DNA of 64,000 nt from Flagellimonas lutaonensis (lineage in GTDB: Bacteria; Bacteroidota; Bacteroidia; Flavobacteriales; Flavobacteriaceae): assembly GCF_000963865.1 (NCBI RefSeq), contig NZ_CP011071.1, positions 1,554,501 through 1,618,500 on the forward strand, written 5' to 3'. Every line of letters starts with the position of its first letter. Within the stretch, counting starts at the first letter, position 1. The notes beneath the pieces were generated by a model. It searched no databases. It was not told the origin of the DNA and was given only the letters and a program-made list of their open reading frames with translations. Positions 14,302 through 23,621 of this stretch are shown here, in pieces. Made by a program: the position numbers and the translations under genes.

Positions 14302-16500
14302 ATGGACTACAAATATACTGTCTCGCGGACCGTACAAATCGTCCTCTTTGCAAGTGTACTTTTCTGCACGGCACAGTTGAGCGCTCAGTCCAAAGATCAC
14401 AAGAAATTTATTCAATCGGCCAATAAAGCCAAAGAAATTCAGACCCTCGCTTCAAAGATGCGGGCAGATTATGACGCCAAACACATCAGGCTTCAACAAT
14501 TTGCCAAAGAAAACGGGCTGCCCATGACAGAAAAATTGAGTGATGGTACCGTGGTTTCGTTGCAAGACATTGGTGTCGATGGCACCCCTCTTTTTTATAC
14601 CACCTTTATGGATCCCACCAGCAAGGTGTCTAGGGCCAATGAGCTGTATGCAGGTGGAAACTTGAACCTGGACCTCGACGGACGCGGTTTGCAAGTAGGT
14701 GTTTGGGATGCCGGTATTGCCCTGACCAGCCACCAAGAGTTCGGGGCCAGAGCGATAAAAGGCGATGCCGTCGATGAAGTAAGTGCACATGCCACCATGG
14801 TCACAGGCACCCTAATTTCATCAGGGGTCAACAAAAAGGCAAAGGGTGTGGCCTTTGCAGCAGAGGCACTTACACATGACTGGACCCGTGACAAGGTTGA
14901 GGTCATTGAGACAGCTGCGCAAGGGATGTTGTTGTCGAACCATTCGTACGGTATAAAATCTGACCGGGTGCCCGATTGGTATTTTGGTTCCTATATCAAG
15001 GTTTCACAAGAGTGGGACGAGATTATGTACAACGCCCCCTATTATTTAATGGTAACGGCAGCGGGAAATGCCCAGAACTCTTATGACAACGAGGTGCCTG
15101 TTTACGGCAAGGCAAAAGATGGATTTGACCTTTTATTGGGCTTTGCCGTTTCAAAAAATGGCATCACTGTTGCCGGCGCCAATACTAGAATTGATGATAA
15201 AGGCGAACTAAAAAGTGCGACGGTTGCCTCCTATAGCAGTTTTGGCCCCGTGGATGATGGGCGCATCAAACCTGATTTGGCCGGGGACGGTACCGCTGTT
15301 TTTGCCGCCAGTTCATACGGCAACCAAAGCTATGACAGTTCAACAGGCACCTCAATGGCCACTCCGGGAGTAACCGGTTCACTGTTGTTGTTGCAACAAT
15401 ACCACGAGCAGCTGTACGGCACTTATATGAAGGCCGCCACCTTAAAAGGATTGGCGCTGCACACGGCCGATGATGTGGCCGCTGCCGGTCCTGATTATAA
15501 AATGGGTTGGGGGGTATTGAATGTTAAAAAGGCTGCGGAAGTATTGAAGAACAAAGAATATAGCAGTATTGTCAATGAAGCAACATTGACCAATGGCGAG
15601 GTCTATACCATAACCGTTAAAGCTGATGGCAACCAACCATTGTTGGCCTCAATATCGTGGACCGACCCTAAGGGTGAATTTGTTAACCGTGGTAATCTGA
15701 ATGATGCCACCGCTGCCCTTACCAACGATCTTGATATTCGTATCACCAAGGACGGAAAAACCTACTTTCCATGGAAATTGAATCCTGCGAAGGCGGCCGA
15801 CAAAGCCATAAAAGGTGATAACCTGGTCGACCCTTACGAGCGTATCGACATTGGTGATGCTGCAGGTGAATACACGATAACCGTAACGCACAAAGGCAAC
15901 CTAGTTAACGGTGCGCAAGATTTTTCATTGATCGTGTCTGGGGCCGAGTTGACCCAATGTAGGGTCGTAGCCCCCAACGGCTTGCAGTTGACCTCGGCGA
16001 CCGAAGCCGTTGCCAAATTTGGATGGGATGCCGCCGAAGACACCCTCTTCGAAATCCAGTACAAAGAAAAGGGGCAAACGGAATGGGTTACAGGTCACAC
16101 TTGGGAGAATACTTGGAACATTCCCGATCTTGAAAAGGGCAAGACCTATGAAATGCGACTGCGTGCCGTCTGTACCGAGAACTTGGTTTCAGAATTCAGC
16201 GATGTGCTTGAATTTATGTTCAATGGAGAGGCTACCGAGCAGACCTTGGCCTATGAGCCCTTGTCGTACCCTACTGAGCTGAGTATATCGTTATATCCCA
16301 ACCCTGCGGTGAATGAGTTGACAGTGAACGCAGAATTGTCTTCAGATGCCGAGTTTTCGGTGGTGACCGTATCGGGCAATATCATCAAAAAAGGAAAGAT
16401 AAACGGGGCCATCAACGTTTCTGACCTTTCCTCAGGGCTATATGTTTTGATGGTGCAAGACCATTCAGGACTCAAAAGCTCGAAATTCTATAAAAACTGA
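14302..16500 (+). CDS. Subtilisin-like S8 peptidase with T9SS C-terminal domain
   Basis: A 732-residue secreted serine peptidase. It has a signal peptide ending near LSAQS (residue 29) and an S8 catalytic domain with VGVWDAGIALTSHQEF (Asp), SAHATMVTGTLISSG (His) and GTSMATPGVTGSLLL (Ser). Then come a P-domain-like beta region, one fibronectin type III domain (about 553-640), and a C-terminal sorting domain starting SLYPNPAVNELTV and ending SGLKSSKFYKN. That last domain is the type A signal for the type IX secretion system of Bacteroidota, so the enzyme should be exported across the outer membrane and probably attached or released there. The stop abuts the stop of the opposite gene with no spacer. 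Confidence 0.94.
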   Translation: MDYKYTVSRTVQIVLFASVLFCTAQLSAQSKDHKKFIQSANKAKEIQTLASKMRADYDAKHIRLQQFAKENGLPMTEKLSDGTVVSLQDIGVDGTPLFYTTFMDPTSKVSRANELYAGGNLNLDLDGRGLQVGVWDAGIALTSHQEFGARAIKGDAVDEVSAHATMVTGTLISSGVNKKAKGVAFAAEALTHDWTRDKVEVIETAAQGMLLSNHSYGIKSDRVPDWYFGSYIKVSQEWDEIMYNAPYYLMVTAAGNAQNSYDNEVPVYGKAKDGFDLLLGFAVSKNGITVAGANTRIDDKGELKSATVASYSSFGPVDDGRIKPDLAGDGTAVFAASSYGNQSYDSSTGTSMATPGVTGSLLLLQQYHEQLYGTYMKAATLKGLALHTADDVAAAGPDYKMGWGVLNVKKAAEVLKNKEYSSIVNEATLTNGEVYTITVKADGNQPLLASISWTDPKGEFVNRGNLNDATAALTNDLDIRITKDGKTYFPWKLNPAKAADKAIKGDNLVDPYERIDIGDAAGEYTITVTHKGNLVNGAQDFSLIVSGAELTQCRVVAPNGLQLTSATEAVAKFGWDAAEDTLFEIQYKEKGQTEWVTGHTWENTWNIPDLEKGKTYEMRLRAVCTENLVSEFSDVLEFMFNGEATEQTLAYEPLSYPTELSISLYPNPAVNELTVNAELSSDAEFSVVTVSGNIIKKGKINGAINVSDLSSGLYVLMVQDHSGLKSSKFYKN

Positions 16501-16869
16501 TCAAACGTCCTGCACCACAAAAATGGCGTTTTGGTTCAGGTCGTAAAAACCGAATTCATGTGTGCCCCATGCGGTATCCATTCTAAGCTTTTCTTTTTTG
16601 ATGGTACCCCGTTGAACAAACTCTTGAAACACAGGCCTGATGTCTTCCACAAATATCTTGGCGACCGAGCCACCCAACAAAGGGTCGTCTTCGGTATCAG
16701 CATGCCATTGTAAATGCATGTAGAGGTTGTCTCGCCTGAGCCCGGCATACATATGATCACCAAAAATTTTTTCAAAACCGGTGTATTTTTGGTGCCAGGC
16801 CACATCACGTTCAATGTCTTGCGAGGGAAGTACCGGAACCATTTCAAGAAACTTGGTGTTGTTGTTCAT
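16501..16869 (-). CDS. VOC superfamily (glyoxalase/bleomycin-resistance-like) protein
   Basis: A 122-residue single VOC domain: MVPVLPSQDIERDVAWHQKYTGFE at the N-terminus, DNLYMHLQWH in the middle, and AWGTHEFGFYDLNQNAIFVVQ at the end, which is the pattern of bleomycin-binding-protein-like members. Such proteins bind drugs or small substrates as dimers; the true ligand is not known. Its ATG overlaps the stop of the upstream exonuclease gene by four bases (ATGA), so the two are co-translated. Confidence 0.85.
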   Translation of the reverse strand: MNNNTKFLEMVPVLPSQDIERDVAWHQKYTGFEKIFGDHMYAGLRRDNLYMHLQWHADTEDDPLLGGSVAKIFVEDIRPVFQEFVQRGTIKKEKLRMDTAWGTHEFGFYDLNQNAIFVVQDV

Positions 16870-17579
16870 ACCTTTTTGATTTCGCTGTTCGCTAGAAGTG
16901 TCTCGCCGCGTAATCGCAAAAACACCTGTGCGGTGGTCACCACATCGAGTTCACAGTAGGTCACAATCCTATCCAAATCTTTTTCGTCATAATAGACCTG
17001 CCGCACCATGCTACCGTCCATGTCTTCTTTCGGGGAGGGGATGCCCAGTACGTTGGCGAGTAGTTTCAAAGAGGTGAAATGCTTGTAATCACCAAATTTC
17101 CAAAGCTCCATCGTATCCAAATGTGGTACTTCCCATGGTTTTTTCCCGAAAAGATCAAGCTTGTAGGGCAGTTTCATGCCGTTTATCAACATTCTTCTGG
17201 CGATGTACGGAAAATCAAATTCCTTTCCGTTATGAGCGCATAAAAGGTGTTTGGCCTGGCCAAAGTGTTCGATGAGCAAATTTTTAAACGACTTTAAGAT
17301 ATCTGTTTCGGCTCCGTGGTACGAGGTCACCCGAAAACTTCTGTCATCGCCATCGAAGGCGAAAAACCCAACGGAAATACAGACAATCTTACCAAACTCT
17401 GCCCAGATGCCCGCCCGCTCGTAAAACTCCTCTGCTGTAATTTCATCTTTGCGCTGGTACTGGGTCTTGTGTTCCCAGAGCATTTGTTTTTCGGGCTCGA
17501 GCTGGGCGTAATTTTCTTCTTGCGGCACGGTCTCGATATCCAAGAACAGAATGTTTTCCAAGTTCAATTTGTACAGCAT
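16866..17579 (-). CDS. PolB-like 3'-5' exonuclease
   Basis: A 237-residue DEDD-type exonuclease related to the proofreading domain of family B DNA polymerases (PF10108-like). Motif I is ILFLDIETVPQ (about residues 10-20), motif II is LLCAHNGKEFDFPYIARR, and motif III is IVTYCELDVVTTAQVF. Family members are free-standing nucleases lacking a polymerase domain. The next gene, a VOC protein, overlaps by four bases. The DNA or RNA substrate is not established. Confidence 0.9.
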   Translation of the reverse strand: MLYKLNLENILFLDIETVPQEENYAQLEPEKQMLWEHKTQYQRKDEITAEEFYERAGIWAEFGKIVCISVGFFAFDGDDRSFRVTSYHGAETDILKSFKNLLIEHFGQAKHLLCAHNGKEFDFPYIARRMLINGMKLPYKLDLFGKKPWEVPHLDTMELWKFGDYKHFTSLKLLANVLGIPSPKEDMDGSMVRQVYYDEKDLDRIVTYCELDVVTTAQVFLRLRGETLLANSEIKKV

Positions 17580-17656
17580 GTGTGAAAAATACTAATTTGG
17601 ATTGAAACCCACTGCATACAAAAATTAAATTGTATCTTGTTTACTTTCAAAAGGCT

Positions 17657-18772
17657 ATGAATTTGAAAAGACTGTTTTGGGCTGTTTTGGCTTTGGGTGC
17701 CATAAGCTGTTCCACTGACGATGCCGACGATCCAAAAGAGGAGGTCAAGGTAACGGCAAAAGCTGATTTTGTCGTTATCGGTGAAGATTTGGACAGGGTT
17801 TTTCAGTACAGCTACGAAGGTGCCGTTGACAATGGCCAGTTGGTCGATTTAACAAACCAACTTGGAGTGCTGCCCAATTATTTGACCCTACGGCAGGTAA
17901 ACGAACTGCTTTCTTTTTATTCTTTTGGTGGCGGTGCTTTTTCGCTTGCACAAATAGACCTGGCCACGGGGGCAAGGGCCAATTTTGATGACTTTTATGC
18001 CAATGGTCCCGGGCGCTCGGTGGTATGGGGCGCCAACAATCTGAGCAATGTTTTCTTCGCCTACTTGGGCCCCTCGGGAACCCGAAACTTGGCCATTCAA
18101 AGTGTAAACCTGCAAGACTTCACTACAGAGGACCTTACAGTTGATTTTGATATTGATACCGCCTTTCAGCCCCTTTTTTTTGGGGAGAGAATTTTCATCA
18201 CCTATCGGGATGGCCGAGGCGATTATAAATTGACTGCTTACGATACCGAATCAAAGACCTTGGGCACTTATTTAAACTTTGGCGATGTGCCCATCAGCAT
18301 TCTCATTGATGATATGGGTGATTTGGTGGTGGTCAAAAATGGGGTGGATGCCTCTATTGAGGTATATGATGTCAATACAATGTCGTTGGTTCGCTCTGCC
18401 CAGCTCGATTTTAATTCAGGTTTTTCGCCAGGCCCTGTTGAGGGGGCTGTTCTTTCTGGTGATAGGCTGTATTATGCACTACCGTTTGTGCAACCTGCGC
18501 GGTATCCTGCTGGCCCTGCCATATTTGATTTTGTGACCCAAGAAAATTTTGTGGCCGACCTCACCGGCATCGCTACCGAGATTGAGCAAGAATTGGGAAC
18601 TACGGTTCTTATCACCGCCCAGAGCTATGACCCACAGCAAGAGGTTTTTCTGGTGGGCTACGGCACCACCTCCGATGAAGTGTTGGGGGGGGTCATGCAA
18701 ATCGCTACCGATGGCCAGTTGGTGGCCAATATCACCTTTCCTTTTTTTCCTACCTATTTCGTAAAGAACTAA
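17657..18772 (+). CDS. Exported lipoprotein, beta-propeller-like, unknown function
   Basis: A 371-residue lipoprotein with signal peptide and lipobox AISCSTDD (Cys near residue 18) followed by an acidic linker, as in surface-exported Bacteroidota lipoproteins. The body is beta-rich with phrases like AYDTESKTLGTYLNFG, EVYDVNTMSLVRSA and VMQIATDGQLVANITF, reminiscent of propeller-type proteins, but no named family is clear. I took ATG 17657 rather than an upstream TTG at 17630, since it begins a canonical signal peptide. Its end overlaps the convergent ogt gene by four bases. Confidence 0.8.
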   Translation: MNLKRLFWAVLALGAISCSTDDADDPKEEVKVTAKADFVVIGEDLDRVFQYSYEGAVDNGQLVDLTNQLGVLPNYLTLRQVNELLSFYSFGGGAFSLAQIDLATGARANFDDFYANGPGRSVVWGANNLSNVFFAYLGPSGTRNLAIQSVNLQDFTTEDLTVDFDIDTAFQPLFFGERIFITYRDGRGDYKLTAYDTESKTLGTYLNFGDVPISILIDDMGDLVVVKNGVDASIEVYDVNTMSLVRSAQLDFNSGFSPGPVEGAVLSGDRLYYALPFVQPARYPAGPAIFDFVTQENFVADLTGIATEIEQELGTTVLITAQSYDPQQEVFLVGYGTTSDEVLGGVMQIATDGQLVANITFPFFPTYFVKN

Positions 18773-19242
18773 AACAACGACTGCTGCTTTACGGGGCTTT
18801 CATGTTGCAATAGCCATTTTTTGCGGTGCAGCCCCCCGGCATAGCCGGTGAGGTCGCCATTGCTTCCGATGACCCGGTGGCAGGGCACCACGATCCACAA
18901 TGGGTTTTGCCCATTGGCAGCGGCCACGGCCCTAATGGCCTTTACATCGCCCAATCGTTTGGAGAGGTCCAAATAAGAAATGGTTTTTCCGTAGGGTATT
19001 TGCAATAGTGCGTTCCATACTTTTTTTTGAAAATTGGTGCCCTCTGGATTGAGCTTTAGGTCGAATTGCTTCCGGGTACCCTCAAAATACTCTTTCAGCT
19101 GGTATACGGCATCTTCCAACACTTCGGGTAGTATATGGTGATCGGTTTTTTCTTCATCGAACACGGTAATCGAGGCCACCCCGTTTTTGTCCCCTTTTAT
19201 TTCAGCAGTGCCGATGGGAGTTTTGACATAGGCGGTTTCCAT
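18769..19242 (-). CDS. ogt: Methylated-DNA--protein-cysteine methyltransferase
   Basis: A 157-residue O6-alkylguanine-DNA alkyltransferase. It transfers methyl groups from O6-methylguanine to its own cysteine, C121 in VVPCHRVIGS. The helix-turn-helix FQKKVWNALLQIPYGKTISYLD-type region and the arginine finger (KAIRAVAAAN) are present. Length fits the Ogt form without an Ada regulatory domain. It shares one base with the stop of the upstream CBS-domain gene (TAATG-type junction at 19242) and is likely the last gene of the hem-containing cluster. Confidence 0.94.
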   Translation of the reverse strand: METAYVKTPIGTAEIKGDKNGVASITVFDEEKTDHHILPEVLEDAVYQLKEYFEGTRKQFDLKLNPEGTNFQKKVWNALLQIPYGKTISYLDLSKRLGDVKAIRAVAAANGQNPLWIVVPCHRVIGSNGDLTGYAGGLHRKKWLLQHESPVKQQSLF

Positions 19243-20366
19243 TAGTCCTCATCCGGTATTTGTTCTTGAATAATGCCCAAACGCTTGGCACGCTCTTCCC
19301 AATTTTTTCGTGCCAGTAGTTGCAGGTCGGCTACATTGTCGCTTTCGTCCATGATTTCTAGGCCCAACAAGGTTTCTATGACGTCTTCCATGGTAACCAG
19401 CCCGCTTACCGAACCGTACTCATCGACCACAAGGGCAATGTGCTCCCTTTTGGCGACAAAGGTTTCGAACAACTGTGGAATCGGGGTGTCTCGGCTTGTG
19501 GCCAAAATATCGCGCTTTATTGTCGATAGGGGTGCCGTACCTTTTTCATTGATGATGGTCTCGAGCACTTGGTCTTTCAGCACAAAGCCGGTAATGTTGT
19601 CAACACGGTCTTTGTAGACGGGTATCCTAGAGAACCGCAGCTGTGGGTTGGCCTGAAAAAAATCTTTGATGGTCATGTCCTCCGAAGCGATTTTCAAAAC
19701 CGTTCTAGGGGTCATGATGTCTTTGGCCTTGATTTCATCAAAGCGCAACAGGTTTTTGATGACTTTGGATTCTGATTCGAGCACGGCCCCTTCTTCGTGG
19801 GCAATGTCGGCCATGGCAGTGAAGTCTTCACGGCTCAACACGCTACCGTGAACGTTTTTCTTTCCTATCAGTTTTGTGAACAACTGCAAGATCCATAGGA
19901 GTCCGGTCCATTTTAGGATAAACACCATTACCTTGAGCGCCTTTGCCGTGAAATTGGCCAATTGCTTCCAAAAGGTGGCGCCTATGGTTTTGGGAATGAT
20001 TTCTGAGGCGACCAAGATCAAAATGGTCATGACCGTTGAAACGGCCCCTACCATGATATCTTCGGTGAACTCAATGCCCCACACCACGCGTTGCTCGCTG
20101 TCAAAGGCATCTGCATAGGCCGTTTTGGCCTGGACCCCGACCAGAATGGCCCCCACCGTGTGGGCAACGGTATTCAGGGTAAGAATGGCTATCAATGGTT
20201 TGTCAACGTCTTTCTTGAGGTTTTCAAGCTCAAAGGCATAGGCCTTTCCCTCAGCTTTTTTAACATTGATAAAAGTAGGGGTGATACTGAGCAGCACTGC
20301 CTCTAAAATAGAGCAGAGAAACGAGAAAAATATAGAAATAAGCGCGTAAAAAAGTAGCAGTCCCAT
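19242..20366 (-). CDS. CNNM/CBS-domain membrane protein (CorC/HlyC family)
   Basis: A 374-residue inner-membrane protein. An N-terminal CNNM (DUF21) domain with four hydrophobic segments (LLLFYALISIFFSFLCSI, LIAILTLNTVAHTVGAILV, MVGAVSTVMTILILVASEIIP, FILKWTGLLWIL by position) is followed by paired CBS domains (KAKDIMTPRTVLKIAS; HIALVVDEYGSVSGLVTMED). Relatives are thought to export or regulate magnesium or cobalt. The C-terminal CorC_HlyC domain seen in full-length members is missing, so this is the short form. Start ATG 20366 gives the first membrane segment directly. Confidence 0.9.
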   Translation of the reverse strand: MGLLLFYALISIFFSFLCSILEAVLLSITPTFINVKKAEGKAYAFELENLKKDVDKPLIAILTLNTVAHTVGAILVGVQAKTAYADAFDSEQRVVWGIEFTEDIMVGAVSTVMTILILVASEIIPKTIGATFWKQLANFTAKALKVMVFILKWTGLLWILQLFTKLIGKKNVHGSVLSREDFTAMADIAHEEGAVLESESKVIKNLLRFDEIKAKDIMTPRTVLKIASEDMTIKDFFQANPQLRFSRIPVYKDRVDNITGFVLKDQVLETIINEKGTAPLSTIKRDILATSRDTPIPQLFETFVAKREHIALVVDEYGSVSGLVTMEDVIETLLGLEIMDESDNVADLQLLARKNWEERAKRLGIIQEQIPDED

Positions 20367-20415
20367 ACGTATAGCTTAGGGCGAAGATATTAATAAATCA
20401 GCAACCAACGCGTGT

Positions 20416-21729
20416 TCATTTACCCTCAATTTTAGCCTTATAGAACACCTGGTGCAGGGCGGTTCTGATGTTGAGGTCGTACAATTGGCGGCGCTCCCTT
20501 GTTGGGTAGACCCTGTTCGACAGAAAAACAAATACCAGTTGTTCTTCGGGATCTGCCCAAACGAATGTGCCCGTAAAGCCTGAATGTCCGAAACTTTCAG
20601 GGCTTGCTGCCGGGGCGGGATAAGCGTCTTTCAAGGCAAGGGTATCGTTGCCCAGTAGCGGTTTGTCAAAACCAAGGCCCCGTCGGTTTTCGTTTTCGGC
20701 GTATTGCACCCTCGTAAATTCTTTGACCGTCTTTTCTGACAGGTATCGCTGCCCGTTCAACGCCCCATAATTTTGATACATGAGCATCAGTTTTGCAAGG
20801 TCGTGGGCAGAACCGAACAGCCCTGCATTGCCCGAAACCCCACCCAACAGGGCGGCGTTTTCGTCATGCACCCACCCTTGGGTCAGGGTATGGCGAAAAA
20901 GGGTGTCGATTTCGGTAGGAACAATGGCATTCGGTAGTTTTTTTTGCTTCGGATTGAAACAGAGCGTCTTGGTACCCATAGGACCGTAAAAATGCTTTTC
21001 AAGATAGGTTTCGTAGCCTTCACCTGTGAGTTGTTCGATCAATTTGGGAAAAATGAGAAACGGAAGGCCTGAATAACGGTATTTCTTCTCTTCGGATACT
21101 TTTGAGCGATCGATCATACGCTGTACCTTTCGCCCTAAGCGATTTTTGACAAACAGCCCCTCATACGCCTGTTTCTGAAACCTTTTGTTCGGTTGTTGGC
21201 GCACAAAACGTTTTTTCAATTGGCCGTTTTTCTTTCTGACCTTGTTGAGAAATACAATATAAGGTTGTAAGCCCGCTTGATGGGCTAGAATTTCGCGCAG
21301 GGTCAGATCTCGTTTGTCTTTTCGCTTTTGCCAAGGCTTCCAATAGGTAGAAAAAGGAACATCCAAATTCAGTTTTCCTTCATCGACCAATTTCATCAGG
21401 GCAGGGAGCGGGGCCGTGATCTTGGTGACCGAGGCAAGGTCGTAGACATCATTTGGCGAAACCGCTTGAGCACTATCGTAGGTATGAAATCCGTAGGCTT
21501 TGTGAAAGATGATTCGGCCGTTTTTGGCGGCCAATACCTGTGCCCCGGGGAACGCACCCTCTTTTATACCATTCGTTATAATTGAATCGGCCTGCGAATG
21601 GATGTAGACCGAATCGAGCCCCACTTCAGATGGATGCGCATAGGGCAGGGAATCGTTTTGTTGGGGGTGCAAGGCCCATACAAAGTGCAGTGTAATTGTT
21701 AAAAGGATTTTATTGCGGAATGTTTTCAT
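20416..21729 (-). CDS. Serine hydrolase, beta-lactamase/PBP4* type
   Basis: A 437-residue exported serine hydrolase of the class C beta-lactamase-like fold. Signal peptide at residues 1-20 (MKTFRNKILLTITLHFVWAL). Active-site motifs: ASVTKITAP (SxxK), YRYSGLPF (YxS-like position held by Y-S-G) and FGHSGFTGT (HxG). Members act as D-alanine esterases, carboxypeptidases or esterases, usually in the periplasm; the substrate is not clear. The start is ATG 21729, as the frame upstream reads through repeat DNA. Confidence 0.88.
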   Translation of the reverse strand: MKTFRNKILLTITLHFVWALHPQQNDSLPYAHPSEVGLDSVYIHSQADSIITNGIKEGAFPGAQVLAAKNGRIIFHKAYGFHTYDSAQAVSPNDVYDLASVTKITAPLPALMKLVDEGKLNLDVPFSTYWKPWQKRKDKRDLTLREILAHQAGLQPYIVFLNKVRKKNGQLKKRFVRQQPNKRFQKQAYEGLFVKNRLGRKVQRMIDRSKVSEEKKYRYSGLPFLIFPKLIEQLTGEGYETYLEKHFYGPMGTKTLCFNPKQKKLPNAIVPTEIDTLFRHTLTQGWVHDENAALLGGVSGNAGLFGSAHDLAKLMLMYQNYGALNGQRYLSEKTVKEFTRVQYAENENRRGLGFDKPLLGNDTLALKDAYPAPAASPESFGHSGFTGTFVWADPEEQLVFVFLSNRVYPTRERRQLYDLNIRTALHQVFYKAKIEGK

Positions 21730-21757
21730 TTTGTAGGGATGAATATGACACCTCCCG

Positions 21758-21792
21758 TTTCGCCAAAGGCGAAAGACCCTCCTCAAGGAGGG
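21758..21792. repeat. Twin palindromes between hemB and the serine hydrolase gene
   Basis: Two side-by-side perfect hairpins: TTTCGCC-AAA-GGCGAAA (21758-21774) and CCCTCCT-CA-AGGAGGG (21777-21792). There is no T-tract. They look like a short dispersed intergenic repeat placed just after the hemB stop (21795 side). Confidence 0.7.
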
Positions 21793-21794
21793 AA

Positions 21795-22784
21795 TCAGCC
21801 CAATAACCGAACAGCGTCTTTCGCAAAATAAGTTGCGATGATGTCGGCACCGGCCCGTTTGATGGCCAAAAGCTGTTCCATCATCACCGCATCATGGTCT
21901 AGCCAGCCTTTTTCGGCCGCTGCCTTCAGCATGGCATATTCGCCCGAAACCTGATAGACGGCCACGGGCACCTCGACCTCGTTGCGTACCTCCCTGACAA
22001 TGTCGAGATAGCAAAGCCCGGGTTTGACCATGACAATATCGGCACCCTCGTCGATATCCATCTGGGTTTCCTTGATGGCCTCGAAGCGGTTGGCTGGGTC
22101 CATTTGATAGGTTTTCTTGTCTTTGGGCACATTCTTGATATCCACGGGGGCTGAATCCAAGGCATCGCGAAAGGGGCCATAAAACGCACTGGCATACTTG
22201 GCCGAGTAGCTCATGATGCCCGTATGGGTATGGCCTTCATCTTCAAGGGCCTCACGAATGGTCTGTATGCGGCCGTCCATCATATCACTGGGCGCCACAA
22301 AATCGGCCCCTGCCGCTGCGTGCGAAATGCTCATTTCGGCCAAGATTTCACTGGTCTCGTCGTTCAAGATTTCTCCGTCTGCCACAATCCCGTCGTGTCC
22401 ATAAGATGAATAGGGGTCCAACGCCACATCGGTCATGACCAGCATATCCGGACACGCATTTTTCACGGTTTTGATGGCGCGTTGCATGAGTCCGCCCACG
22501 TTGATGGCCTCCGAACCTTTGTTGTCCTTTAAATCATCGGGTACTTTTACAAAAAGCAGCACCGCGCAAAGACCCATGCCCCAAAGTTCTTTCACTTCTT
22601 TCTCAAGGGAATCAAGACTGAGGCGGTAGTAGTTGGGCATGGAGGGAATCTCTTCTTTCACCCCTTTTCCTTCTACCACAAAAAGCGGTACCAAGAAATC
22701 GTCGGGTGTCAAAACCGTTTCACGAACCAATCTTCTGATGGCTTCGTTTGTTCTAAGTCTTCTGTTTCGAATTAATGGGTACAT
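21795..22784 (-). CDS. hemB: HemB, delta-aminolevulinate dehydratase
   Basis: A 329-residue porphobilinogen synthase, which condenses two 5-aminolevulinate molecules. Schiff-base lysines lie in SAKYASAFYGPFRDA (about 200) and DIVMVKPGLCYLD (about 252). The start region MYPLIRNRRLRTNEAIRRLVRE is canonical. The metal-site loop reads ALDPYSSYGHDG, without the three-cysteine zinc site, so the magnesium/potassium type is inferred. It closes the heme portion of the minus-strand cluster. Confidence 0.97.
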   Translation of the reverse strand: MYPLIRNRRLRTNEAIRRLVRETVLTPDDFLVPLFVVEGKGVKEEIPSMPNYYRLSLDSLEKEVKELWGMGLCAVLLFVKVPDDLKDNKGSEAINVGGLMQRAIKTVKNACPDMLVMTDVALDPYSSYGHDGIVADGEILNDETSEILAEMSISHAAAGADFVAPSDMMDGRIQTIREALEDEGHTHTGIMSYSAKYASAFYGPFRDALDSAPVDIKNVPKDKKTYQMDPANRFEAIKETQMDIDEGADIVMVKPGLCYLDIVREVRNEVEVPVAVYQVSGEYAMLKAAAEKGWLDHDAVMMEQLLAIKRAGADIIATYFAKDAVRLLG

Positions 22785-22812
22785 ATTTGAAATAATAGAT
22801 GAATGATTTTGG

Positions 22813-23601
22813 CTACAAGGTAATTCGACCGGTCATATAAGATACTGCCCTACCTGATATTTTTACCCTTTCGCCCAAATATTCGCAGATTAGATTGCCG
22901 CCTCTCTTCGAAAGCTGTTTGGCCGTCATCTGGGTCTTGCCCAGCACATTTGCCCAATAGGGGGCCAATGAGGTGTGCGCAGAACCTGTGACCGGATCTT
23001 CGGGAATACCGCATTGTGGTGCAAAAAAGCGGGAAACAAAATCAGCATGTCTTCCTTGGGCCGAAACAATGACGCCACGACAGTCTAGCTGGTCGAGCAA
23101 ATGGAAATTGGGCCGTATGGCCTCTATTTCTTCCTGTGAGTTATATATGAGCAAATAATCGGTCTTGCCCTTTAAGGTTTTGAACGGGGTCAGCCCGATG
23201 GCCTTGAACAGTTCTGGTTTTCCTTGGATCTTGGCAAGGTCATCCGAAGGGAAATCCATGGTCATCCAACCTTCCAATCCCTTCTCAACCAACAGCTTAC
23301 CGCTTCTATGAGAATAAAACCGAATGGTTTTTTCTGTATAGCCATGATAGTTGAAAAGCACAAAGGCAGCGGCCAAAGTGGCGTGGCCGCAAAGGTCTAC
23401 TTCCGTTTCGGGGGTGAACCACCGCAATTCAAAGATGTCGTTTTTCTGAACGATAAAGGCCGTTTCGGCCAAGTTGTTCTCTTGGGCGATTTGTTGCATC
23501 AAATCGGCCTTGAGCCACTCATCGAGTATACAGACCGCAGCGGGGTTGCCCCCAAAAACATGGTCGGTGAAGGCATCGATTTGGTAGAGGGTCAACTTCA
23601 T
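22813..23601 (-). CDS. PhzF-family isomerase/epimerase-like protein
   Basis: A 262-residue PhzF-like protein, with the family's diaminopimelate-epimerase fold. Seen: QIDAFTDHVFGGNPAAVCIL at the start, NLAETAFIV with the catalytic-type Glu, LRWFTPETEVDLCGHATLA, and EDPVTGSAHTSLAPYW. No other phenazine genes are present, so the name only gives the fold. Position between hemB and a deacetylase-like gene indicates co-transcription with the heme genes. Confidence 0.92.
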   Translation of the reverse strand: MKLTLYQIDAFTDHVFGGNPAAVCILDEWLKADLMQQIAQENNLAETAFIVQKNDIFELRWFTPETEVDLCGHATLAAAFVLFNYHGYTEKTIRFYSHRSGKLLVEKGLEGWMTMDFPSDDLAKIQGKPELFKAIGLTPFKTLKGKTDYLLIYNSQEEIEAIRPNFHLLDQLDCRGVIVSAQGRHADFVSRFFAPQCGIPEDPVTGSAHTSLAPYWANVLGKTQMTAKQLSKRGGNLICEYLGERVKISGRAVSYMTGRITL

Positions 23602-23621
23602 GTCGTAAAACTACGTATTAA

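Noticed and set aside
22813-23601. A phenazine synthesis function for the PhzF-like gene
   Set aside because: No other phz genes are present; the family is broad and the name reflects only the fold.
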